In this document: positions 12,701 through 24,700 of the stretch, piece after piece
How the letters are laid out: each line of letters opens with the position of its first letter
How positions within the stretch are numbered: position 1 is the first letter of the stretch
DNA from: Symbiodinium kawagutii
Lineage: Eukaryota; Sar; Dinophyceae; Suessiales; Symbiodiniaceae
DNA length: 64,000 nt
Direction of reading: 5' to 3'
Assembly (NCBI GenBank): GCA_009767595.1
Contig: VSDK01027669.1
Span: 337,397 to 401,396 of the forward strand
Notes under the pieces: generated by a model
The model's input: the letters and a program-made list of their open reading frames with translations, nothing else
Databases searched by the model: none
What the model was told of the DNA's origin: nothing
Made by a program: the position numbers and the translations under genes

Positions 12701-15700
12701 GAAAAGCACAAGAGTTGATTCAGCGACACCAGCTTCTTCAGTTTCAGATTTGTCACTTACATTGCATGATGGTGCTGATGAAAACCATGCGTCTGTTAGA
12801 AACATATCTGTTTGTTGGTTACTTGTCCCATCTCAATAATATCAGTCAAGAATAAGGCATCAATGGCTGATCCACATTGATGAACCACCATAGGTTTAAC
12901 CGGGTTTAACCACCACAGGTTCAAGCATCAGTCAACAAAAACCATCATCCGCAGGAATGCTAACAACAACTACTCGAAACCACCAACAACAGTTGATCAC
13001 GTTGATCAACCACCATTGACTAACTATTGACCCAGCATTTGGCTGTCAGTTCACGCTGCGTTAACCATGGTATTCCGCATATGTTTGGGCTATTATCCCC
13101 CATACTTAACCATTCTTAAATCAATAATTGTCCACTATCTTTGCTACTTTAATCTTCTCTACTACTATTAACTTTCTATGGACCCATTGGTTATACATTA
13201 TCATCCCATAGCATCCCATAGCCAATAGCCAGTTGAGCAACCACCAGGTAGGAACCATTAGCTTAACTATGACTATTTATGGTGTAACTATGCTATTCCT
13301 ATTGCCATCCCCTATAAAATTGATGGTTGACATGGTGGCTTCTCAAACTAGAGGTACCCCTAAATCATCCTTTATTCACCGTTCATGGTAATAAACCAAC
13401 CATTCCTTGGGTTCCCTATGGCTTGAGAAACCACCATATTGACCCATCGCATCCGCCAGTTGGCTCGCAACCACCAGGTCTTCCAAGTCTCGAGGAGGCG
13501 CCACGGCCACGGCCCTTACCTTTGCCACGGCCTGGCCACGCTGAAGCCATGGATCATCTGCTTCTGGTTATCCAAGCTGCTTCAGTGGCTTGTGACCTGA
13601 AAAGAACTTGTTGAACAGCTGATTCTGAAACAGGCTTTGCTGATTATGAAACTTGGATTATGAAACAAACTCAAACACTCGTGATTATGAAGCCAGTTCT
13701 GTTGATCACAGTTTTTTTTCTTAGGCTTTGGGTGATTAGGGGACCCAATATGACCCGATGCATAGCAATCCAAACACTTGCGACCAGCAACCTGCCCCAA
13801 AAATTTAGGTATGTAGACATGTAGAAACACGCGTCAGTCATCCTATGCCAGAATGGGCTAAGTGCTGCTTAGACGTGGTGGTTCATGGGGCCATCATCCC
13901 TTAATATCAAAAAAACATCCTGCATGGATAGGGTAGCACATCTATCAAACCTGACCTTTCACGGTCACTGCTGGGATGGACCCCAAGACATCCCAACACG
14001 CCAAGATCAAAGAAGCAAAAATGCTGATTCTTGAGCGATGGAAAGAAATCTATCATGATATCATCTTGAAGGCTAGAGAAACCAGTGATTTTGAGTTTGG
14101 GACAAGTTTTCATGAAGAAACGACTGGTTTCAAACACTTTCAGATCCCAACAAGAAAACAAATGCTCTGCATGATACGCCGATTCGCCAATCACTGTCGA
14201 CCTCTATTGTGCAAACGAACCCTCAATGAAATTGCAGTATTGGTTTCAAAAGTCTACGTGTGGATATTGAAATGAATGAACCACAAACCAATGAAAGGGT
14301 GAAATTGGCACTCTGTCAGCCAACCTGAGCAGTCACGAAACATGTCAAACAGCACAATTGTTTTAAGGTTTGTTGATGGTGCCACCAGGCTGAAGCCGAA
14401 CCCATGTCATCTTTTCCATTCAAGCATACAACGCTTGGCCAATAGTTGTGTTTCCTTTCCCCCAAAGACCCTCATGCACTCCTTAGTAAGCATAGACAAA
14501 GATTGTACAAAAACCCTGCAGCGAGGCAAGAATTGGGGGCTGTTGGTTGCCTTGGCGCCATTGCGCGAATTCTTTGACGTTCCGTGCCACTAGGTCATCA
14601 CGCTAGATCACCAGTGCAACAAACCGACCAAGCGCATTGAAGCAGCCACTCAGCGAGCAAGAAACCAACCAACCAGCCAACCAGCAAGAAACCAACCAAC
14701 CGGCCAACCAAGTGAGCAAGAAACCAACCGGCCGCGAGGGATCAGTATTCTCAGCACCTGTTGCAACTCACTGGTTTCTCAACCCCCAGCCTTTGCCGGA
14801 GGAACCACCGCGCCCACGGCCACGGGTCATCTCCTCTCCCGGTGCTGGTGAAGCGAAAATGATCTTCCTCCATATGGTGGTTTCTGAAGCCATAGGGGAC
14901 CCAAAAATGGTTGGTTTATTACTATAGATGGTTTATAAACTGGATGATTATTACTATAGATGGTTTATAAACTGGATGATTTAGGGGAACCCATATTTTG
15001 AGAAACACCCATGTAGAACATATCACATGTATGCATCGAATAAGACAGTATACATAAGTGTCGGTTCATACGAAGTATCTTGATCTAGTTAATGGTTATG
15101 TGGTTCGTGATGCCAGTGGCTATATTATATAGACGCGAATCAATGCTAAACGAGGGTAAGTGGTTGTGATGATCTATAGTCTAGCGGTCAATTTTGGTCT
15201 CGAATCTTCCTGATTTTCTGTGTAAGAGGTTTCAGAATTTTCAGCACTTTTCCCAGCCCCAACGCAAATCTTTTCTGGTACCATCTGACGATTGAAATGT
15301 AGATGATCCATGCAAATGCTGTATGAGCCGGGGCCTCAACCAACGTGGTATTTGTTGATCGACTCAATCAACGGCACAGAGCAAGAAGATGGCACGACGT
15401 CAGAACGGGGTCTGAAGGAGATAGCCAACCACCAACAGATGCGCGGATGAGGGAAAAAAAAGGTAGGCGGGGCGGTCATGCAGAAAGACAATCTTCTGCC
15501 TTGGATTCAAATCACAAACTTGAATTGAAAACTTTGAACTACTCTTGAACTGAAAACTCCAGACTGTGGATGTTTCATTTCCACCCTGGCAAAGTGCCGA
15601 GACTACACCTCAGAATGTTCTTCAAGTAGCTTGTCTGAGCCTGCCAAACAAGCTGTCGCCCTTCGAGGAAGTAATGCAAAATACCCAAGTCCTTTCTCGT

Positions 15701-18700
15701 CCCATCCCCAGCTGAAAATCAAAAAACATCCAGATATTCCATAGGGTAAATCTATTAACATCTATTTAATCTATTCCATCTAGGATAAATCTATCCACAT
15801 TTTCTCAATAAAATGACCCAAACGTCGAGAAATGGCAGTGGGTCAAAACCCTGTACCCCTGGTTCCCCTATCATTAACCATCGTTTTCCTTATTATTGTT
15901 GGTGTTTATCCCCTATTAGTTGGTTGGTTGACTGCTTGACCCATAGCCAAATATATCTACAACAGGGAGCAACTGGGACAACTTCGTCGACGACTTCGTC
16001 CTCCATGTCGAACTCCTTCACCATCGACTCATCAAGCGGCGGTTGGTACCCGTTGTGGCTGGTGTCCAAGGCATCCTGCGGTGCAGAGCTGGCAATGGAA
16101 CCAATTTGTTTCTTAGCTAGGTAGATATATATTAATTAGTAGCAATGAAACCTAGATAGCTAGAAGTATAATAGCTATAGATGCTTATTAGATTAGCTAT
16201 AGATAGCTTCTTGGTAGCAATGGAACCAGAATTATATATTCAAACACCGCATGGAAACCAAAATTAGAAGCTATAGATAGCTCGATGCCCTCTGAAATCG
16301 AGAAATGGGAAATACTGAATGGATCTAAACTAAACAATAAGCCACCAACATAGCATCGGTGGCTCTTTATGCATGCCAGAAATTCTTTCGTTGCGCCCCA
16401 TCTGCTGGCATCCCAGCGCTGCAATGAAGTATCAGAGCTGACCAAAACTCAGTGCAAGTTATGGCTGATTCAGCGTGCAGTGGTCCAACAAACTGCTGAC
16501 GAAACGAGATTTCCCATGGATGATGATAACCTCTAGAGACTGATCAAATTCAACCTCAACACTGCCAAATCTCCCAGCCTACTGAGCAGGTCACAAGGTC
16601 GACGACATGTTCCACTATCGTTGCTTCCACCCCAGCCATGGGTGAGCCGCAGCTCACCGATCAGCGTCAGCTTCGCCCAACTTGTTGGACACAATGCTTG
16701 GCTGAGAATGGTGAGTGATGGTAGGTAACTTTAGGGATTTTACACACTGCCATTAAATGTTGCCTATGGTGATTTTAACAAAAATATGGTGATGTTGGCT
16801 GAAAATGGTGATGGAGCTGGTTGGCTTCAGATTTTACACACTGCCATATGGGTGGCCCCTGTGCCCCAGCTGTGAACCCATCCCCCGAATCACCAGTTAG
16901 AGTTGATAGGATGTTCACCTAGCCATCTTATGCTTGGTTCATATTGACCCATGGCCATACTCTTACAGCACCATTACCTGTTGACCAGGTCGTTTTCACA
17001 CATCGAGATGGTCAACCAGCAGAGTGGTGGGGAGGATGTCATTCATCCCATGACATGTTGCAAGGAGTATGATCGTTGCAAGGTGGCAGTCAGCGTTGAG
17101 GTACGTATCCTCTGGTAAACTAAATTGCAAGCTAGAAATCACAATAGTTGATAGTTAATGGGTAAATCAGCTACAAGTGGCGGCTTTTGCACTTCTAGGT
17201 TCATTTACCGCAGTGTAACACCAATCATCAGGTAACTTCCTCGAACCGCGCATCAATGACCATCAAGTAGCTACAAATTTCCATCAAGTAAGCTTGAGGC
17301 TCTGTAAGACCAACTGCCATCACCTCGAGCTAGTCACTACATCCTGCCGCGTGGTTGAAAGGTAGCTCCTGGTAGCACATTGGCTACAACTTGTTTCTTC
17401 CATATCGTGAGCTCCAAATCTCTCCCTCCAAACCACTAGTCGTCAACAGCCACACTTAGCATCCAGAAGTGGAAAAAATCATTAAAAACCAACTACTCGG
17501 TTAATAGTACCATTGAGCATTGATCCTCAACCTATATACACATCGTTCACCATGCCCAATGCCATCATTCTATCATCCTCAACCTGTCATCTGTGACCAT
17601 CATCAGCCCAACCCATCAACATCGTTGCCACTATGAGCCTCTCTGTAAATTATATCTAATCATTACTAATTAAATCATATCATCATATCATCATATCATC
17701 CACTATGGGGTATGAAATCATTATCCATGAGGCTTTATTTGATTGTTATTCAAATCATTGTTAGCCAATATTACCATTGTATATTTTACCTCTATTAACC
17801 ATTGTGTTCACCAAACGATTTTCGTTGACCACTATGTACAATTACCTCTATAAACCATAACCATTACAAACATGATTTTACGCAAATTTGTATCATCATT
17901 AACCACTATTAACCACTACTACCCATTGTTCACCAACCGTTCATCAACGCGAGACCGCCATGGTGGCCATTGGGGACCGTCCTTGGACAGTCTGATCTCG
18001 ATCACGGAGACGCTTCGGACGTCTGTGACCTGGCACTGCCCTGCAGGTATGGTGAATGGATGGTGGAACAACGCTTCAGCAATGGTCAATGTTGATATAA
18101 TGTAATGATTAATAATTGCTGGTTGATATTAATGGTTGATAGCAATGGTCAATGATAATGGTTAACATTGCTATAATAAACCATCTATAACGAATAATGC
18201 TTCACTTGTGGTCAATAGTAAAGCTCAATAATGCTCAACAATGGCTAAGAATTCTTAAAAACATGTTTAATTGATGGTCAATCATGAACAATGCTTGAAT
18301 AATGAGTAAACAATGTTAATTGATAAAACAAACGATTGCGGTTAAGAATGAAGAATGGTTAAATGACACCCAAATTTTGGTTGGATTGTGGTTAAACCGT
18401 CGCTAAATCATTGATGGCTCCTGCTAATACATGTCTATATATATATATATAGAGACATACATATATTTACATAGATAAAGATAGAAATATATATATATAT
18501 ACATAGCTAGCAAAAATTGTACTGGCTCATGATCGTTCGTGCCAACAAAATTAATCATGCTTAATTAATGTCAATAGGGATGACAGGCCGACAGGAGTGG
18601 ACCCCACTTCAACCTGTGGCAATCCCATTGAACTGATTGATTCATAGGAAATTCCATGTGTGTGTGCGACCAATGACGATGATGATGACGCCGATGCTGA

Positions 18701-21700
18701 TCACAATGATGATCTGCGGCTCAGTCCACCGTGTACCCTCCCGAACATATCTCTCTGTTGGGATGATTGGGATGTTTAGGCCACCAGGTACGCTGACATT
18801 GGGCAAGAGTCCAGACCCATATGCATATACCATATGTGCAAATATGTGCAAATATGCATGTATGATATGTGCATACCTACGACATGCATCTGCATGTATG
18901 AAGATACATGCAGTATTCAGCATTATGAACTATGGAAACGAAAGGTATCAAGCTGGATATTGCCCATATTTGAGGGAGGGTCCCGATTCTCCAAATGCGG
19001 CCTTGTCCAATCCTTCTTCAAGCGGTTCGTACTCATCGACGAGATCAACCTGCATAAAGGTCCACGGAGATATTGCTTCTGGTGCTGTTTTACTGAGGAT
19101 CAACAACCACCAAGCATGGAAAAAAGTCCAAGCACCATAATCAGGTAAGTGGTTCATCCCTCCAAAAAAAACTATTTCAACCAATTCCCCAAAGTACTAT
19201 GTGGCAAGTAGATCATAACGGTTCAAAACGACCAACGAACTGCGGATATGTTGAAACTTGCTGACTCTACATCATCAATGCTATCGCTCACACCCCACCA
19301 AGTTGGCCAACTATGGGTCTTTCTCCAAATAGGGGAGCCCAAAAAATCATCCATTTTTATCAACCGTTTTCACCTGACGGTAGTAGCAAACCAGCCATTT
19401 TTGGAGATAGACCAGCCATTTTCAGTCATAAACCAGCCATTTCAACCATTTCTAGCGATAGAACAGTAATCTTTCGGTTAACCCTATTTTCAGAAACCGC
19501 CATATGGCCAAGATCTCAAGGAGTAGCCCTGGGACCAGTAGCAGTTGGTCAATTTTGCCTTGACACCCGGGGAGCCCTATTTCAGTGGCACTAGCCATCC
19601 CAAGAAGCAGTAAAGAAGCACATGGATGTGTATTGAAAAAATGAATATTACATAACACAATGATTCATATGTATATATGTATGTATGTATATATATATAG
19701 CATATATACATGCCATGTGAAATTACATGTTACCTCAGCTTAGGGCCTTGAACCTAGTGACTGTTGAGGCACCTCCCAGAAATCTGAATCCTTAGCTGGC
19801 ACCATCTTACAAAATGATCTGGTTGGTGGTTTCAACCACCCCTATGAAACATATTAGTCAACCAACCATCTATAAACGATTACTAGGGAAAAAAAAACTG
19901 TTTGAAACCACCAAGCCGTGCCTATTAGAACGGATGACCCAAGACTTGTCAGCTTGCTCATGCTTGATCAAGTATGTCAAGTAGAAATCCCAGGTTGCAA
20001 AATAACCTTGCGGGGTTAGCCGCTGGTCATGCAAGTCACTGTAGAACTCTCTGGTATACCGTTTGCTTGTTCTAAGGCAATGCCCAAGACACGCTTGCCA
20101 TTTTAGCACCTCATCCCAGTTATCTGGTTGTCAATAAAAAAACATGCCAATTTCCTTGCACCACCAATAACCAACCATTAAGCGCCCGATTGGTTCATAG
20201 ATCTTCCACCTGAGGTTAACAAACCATAACCAGCCCCAAGATGCCCCCCAAGATGCCTCCCAAGATGCCCCCAAAGATGCCCCCCCAGATGGCCCCAGCA
20301 GTATCCTCCTCTCAACCAGACCGCTACGCCAGGCAAAATTCACCACCGGTGCCAGGGCCCGGCGCACCGTCTTTAGCTCTGTGATTTGGTGCAGGCCCTT
20401 GAAACGACGCTTGATGACCTGACCGGTGGCCATTGGATGACGCCATTCGGAGCGTGCGGAGTCTGTTCGAAGCTCCCAACGATCGAAGTCGGGGAACGCG
20501 CAGGAGAAGGGAAAGGGAATGTTGGTGATGAGGTTGAGAACTAGATAAATGTACGTAATTAATTATAAGTATCTATATTTCACCCCAAAATCAATACATA
20601 TCATGCTGAATGGCCAGTTCCCTTCCGATAATTGATCAACCAGCACGGTTCTATCTGAATGCTCTGCTCTTCTCATCTTGCTGTTGTCATCGTGGCCATG
20701 CGTGTAGTGGTATCGTTGTATACATTGGTGTTCAGACAAACATAGGTACATCACTGACATTTGCATCTATGACTTTTCGATCGAGCGTCTGGGCTCCCGA
20801 CGAACAAATTTCAAAAACTGAGACTGTACAAACCGACACCACACCCTTCCAATAAAAGGCAACCTGAAATGAATGCAAAATGCCGTCCACACCTGCACTT
20901 ATGAAATTACCACGAGATTACCTTGAGAGGCCAGTGGCCTGGGACTTGCCCCATTCAGAATGGGCCGATCCGTTGTGTAGCCCATTGTTTGATTCGGTTC
21001 ATGTGTTCAAGATTTGAAGGGTCAAAAAACTGATCATGGCCATACATGTATTGGAAGGCGTCTTTATAAGTTTCAGTCAGCCAATCTAGTCTGGGTCTAC
21101 CTGGCCGCCTTTTGTCTATCGAACGGGGACGAAGTCCGTCTGCTGCAAACGTGACTTGGTTCAAAGGGTCAGCTCTGCTACTTCTAAGCATGTGCCCTAG
21201 AAGTTTCAATTTTTTTCTTCTCCAAGTGTCTCCGAAAGGTTCAAAATGGCATCCATGTTCCTGTCTGATCTCATCATACATCTTTAGGTTGGTCTGTTCC
21301 CGGTCTATGAAAGTAGGAGGTTTCTTGAGAATACGTCGCAATGTTTTGTTCTGAAAAGCATTGAGTTTAGAGATTTCATTTTGTGTCAGCTGTATGCATT
21401 CTAAACCATATAGCAGTTTTGATCTTATGATAGCCGTGAAAACTTGGACCTTCCATTTGATTGACGTATTGGCTTTATCCCAAAATAGTTTTAATCGTCG
21501 ACATGTGGCAATGCAATCCCCTATTCTGTTGAGAATTTCTGCTCTATTATCAAAGGAATCCGTCAAGAGGGTCCCTAGATACACCGCTGATTTCCTCCTC
21601 GGGACAAATGCCCCAGCTGCCGGTCCTTCTTGCGCAAAACGCACAGAGCTTTGTCGCTGGTTGGCGGTCAGATTGACACATTTGTCATAATTGAGATTAA

Positions 21701-24700
21701 CGCCAAAATATTTAGAGTGGCGCTCGATGGCATGAAGGAAAGCGTTTGTGCACTGCGTGTTAGCACCAAAAATAAAAGTATCGTCAGCATATAGAATTTT
21801 ACTGAAATAGACACCATCTAGCGGTTCAAGTTGCCTGGGCGTATAGATTTCTTCCATTACATCCGCAAAAAGGGCTCCCATAACCAAGGTGAATAAATAA
21901 GGAGAAAGTGGGCATCCTTGCCGAATTCCTGAGCACTGCGATCTCCACGTTGATTCTGACTCTCCCATGCAAACTTTGAATTGGGGATCATTATAGAAAC
22001 TCTTGATCAAATTGCACAGTTTTTGGGGTACCTTCAGGCGATAGAAAGTTTCAATCAATTTATCTTGGGATACTCGGTCGAAAGCCTTTTCCCAGTCCAA
22101 TAAAACAAGTGTACATCTGGCATTTGATTTTTCTGCAATGTCCTGGAGACGCCTGGCCAGGAATATGGCCTGGGCTGTGCTTCTGTGTTTCCTAAAACCA
22201 TACTGAGTAGAACCAATCCATGCATCAAGCCCACAGTCCAGTCGTTCCTTGACCAAGGCCGCCATGATTTTGTAACAGCTGTTTAGCAAAGAAATGGGCC
22301 TGTAGTTAGCTAGAGACGAAGCATCACCCTTTTTGTAAATACTAACAACGACTGCGTTCATATGGTGTTGTTTCACCTCCTCTTGTCTCAAACAAGTATT
22401 GGCAACCTTAAGGAAAAGGTCCCGATTATTTTGGTCAAGCCATTTAAAAAGCTCTCCTGGAACTCCGTCTACTCCTGGTGTTTTGTTATTTTTGACCTTT
22501 TTTAGAACAGCGTTCAACTCATCTATTGTGAAAAGATCGTCAGACACGATGTACCTGCCATCCTGCAAAGGACGATCAATCCTTGTTGGCGCAGCTGGAT
22601 TTTCTGCTGAAGGGCATTTCCACTGGGTTGTCGCCAAGTAGTCTGCAGCTTTCTGCGGGTAGTCATTGTATGGTACATGATTGCCAGCAGAATCTTTGAA
22701 CTTAGTAAAATTAGGAGTGAATTTGGCTCTCATCTTTTTCAATCCATCCCATTTATAACCATCTTGGTTGATCGCTTCTAATTCGTTCAATAAATGTTGT
22801 TCTTTGTCAATTCGAACTCTCTTGGTTATATCCTTGCTCAGCGTTTCCGCCAAGGCTGAATCTTGGTTTGAAATAGCTTCCCATCGCTTTTCTAGAAGGT
22901 CCCATGTTTCTTTTGAAATGTAATCCTTTTTCTGCTCTGGATGACATCTTGGGAGCGTGGCCTGCGAACTTTCAAGAAGAACTGAGTTCAGCAAATCAAA
23001 ACTATCAGTATTATCACAAGATTGAACGTCATCAGCTTTTTGGGCCACACAAGCATTATACTTGGCGATTTCAGCTCCCGAAGGCTTATGAAATTTAATC
23101 CGTGAAGTAGTTTTGACACGGTTTTTTCTCTTCAGCTTTAGACGGACGTTGGCAAATAATGCATGAATATACAGGTATGTGCAGTTGTAAATACCCATAT
23201 GTACATATATATATATATGAAATGATGACTCGATGACTGACAATGGCGAATCATGCTTAGCTGATGAACCAATAACCTCAGCACCCATGATCTGACGATA
23301 ATATCATGGCCAATATATTGTGCTCATTATTAATATATTAGCTGATAAATAAAACCAATAGATTGGCAACCCTAATCAGTAATATATCACAGCATTGACC
23401 ATTCAACTGATCAATATAGCAATTATTAGTAAAATCACTGTAGCTTTATAAGTGGTTAATAAAACAAACCAATTATGTGATTTCAGCAGCTACAGGGAGG
23501 CGTCCTGGGTTGTTCCATTGGTGCTCAAGAGGATCCACCGGTTTTGACCATTCATCATGCATTTATCATTCTTTGACTAGCACATGGTAATTGTGGTTTA
23601 TTCGAAAATGAAATGCAAAGATTTAAATAAAGAATGAAGTATGATCTATTCAAAAACTGTATTTAGAAACTATGATACAGTCTTTTGTGCCACAAACATA
23701 GCTATCAAGCACAGTGATGATGGTTACGTAGAATTCTAAAGTGCCGAACAATTCCTACATAGCCGTGGAAAAAAATGGTTGGCGCCCCAGGAAACTCCAC
23801 ATGCTCTGCTTGGACACACCTACATGATTCAAACCCCGTAGGACCCAACGGTTTCCCTCAGTGCGGATCTGTTTGATGCCCTGGATGCCCTGTCACACCT
23901 CGGCAGCTGTCACTGCTTTGGTCAGCGCGTTGCCAGTGGCCTGCACGATCACCTAGGCGCTTTCCGAAGCATCCGATGGGTGGTGACCGAGAGCCCTAGC
24001 CAACATGTCTCAAGTCGTAGCAAATTCGAACCAAGAATTAGTCAATAGTTTCTCAGCTCCTAGTTTCCTACCTTTGCATTGAAATATTGGGTGTATATTA
24101 CATCAAAGCTTCGTATCTATCACTTCAGAAACTGGCGATGCCAGAACTTCGAGTTGTTGCTTTCTTTTCTTGCCAGGCCTTTGGTACTAGTGAAACACCT
24201 TCGGTTGCGTCAGCAACATGTGTAATGTGGTAGCAGCATGTAGCAGTCATATACCTCCTGCCGATCCCTGGCTTTCCCAACACATGTTGAACTGTTCGCT
24301 TGGTGCCGTATCCTCAAGTGGTTGCTTAAGTGCCGCTGGTGGACAGGGGCTACCTTTGCTTAAGACAACCAGTTTGGGACCACCATTGATGGTCTCGGTC
24401 CAGATGAGCTTCCTGGTAGCTGAAGAGCCGTCCCAGCTGAGGGCGATGACAAAGGGCTTCTTGAGCTCATTGAACACGGTGGCCGCACGAGAAACGTACG
24501 CCTCAAATCAACAGACCGTGTCTTCAGCATGCTGAAGCGTTGGTGCGGATTGACCAAATGATCGCAAGGGCGCTCCGGGCTACCCGAAATGGGTGGATAC
24601 AAAATCTGTGTTCAGCTGAAATCGGTTGACTTCAAACATGAGTATGATTTCTTGATCTCAAACATCACATGATCACGGCGAGTTCCTTGTACAAACACAG

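Noticed and set aside
13976-14275. 99-codon plus-strand ORF inside gene A intron 9
   Set aside because: No recognisable motif, AT-rich composition like the surrounding intron, and no counterpart in gene B.
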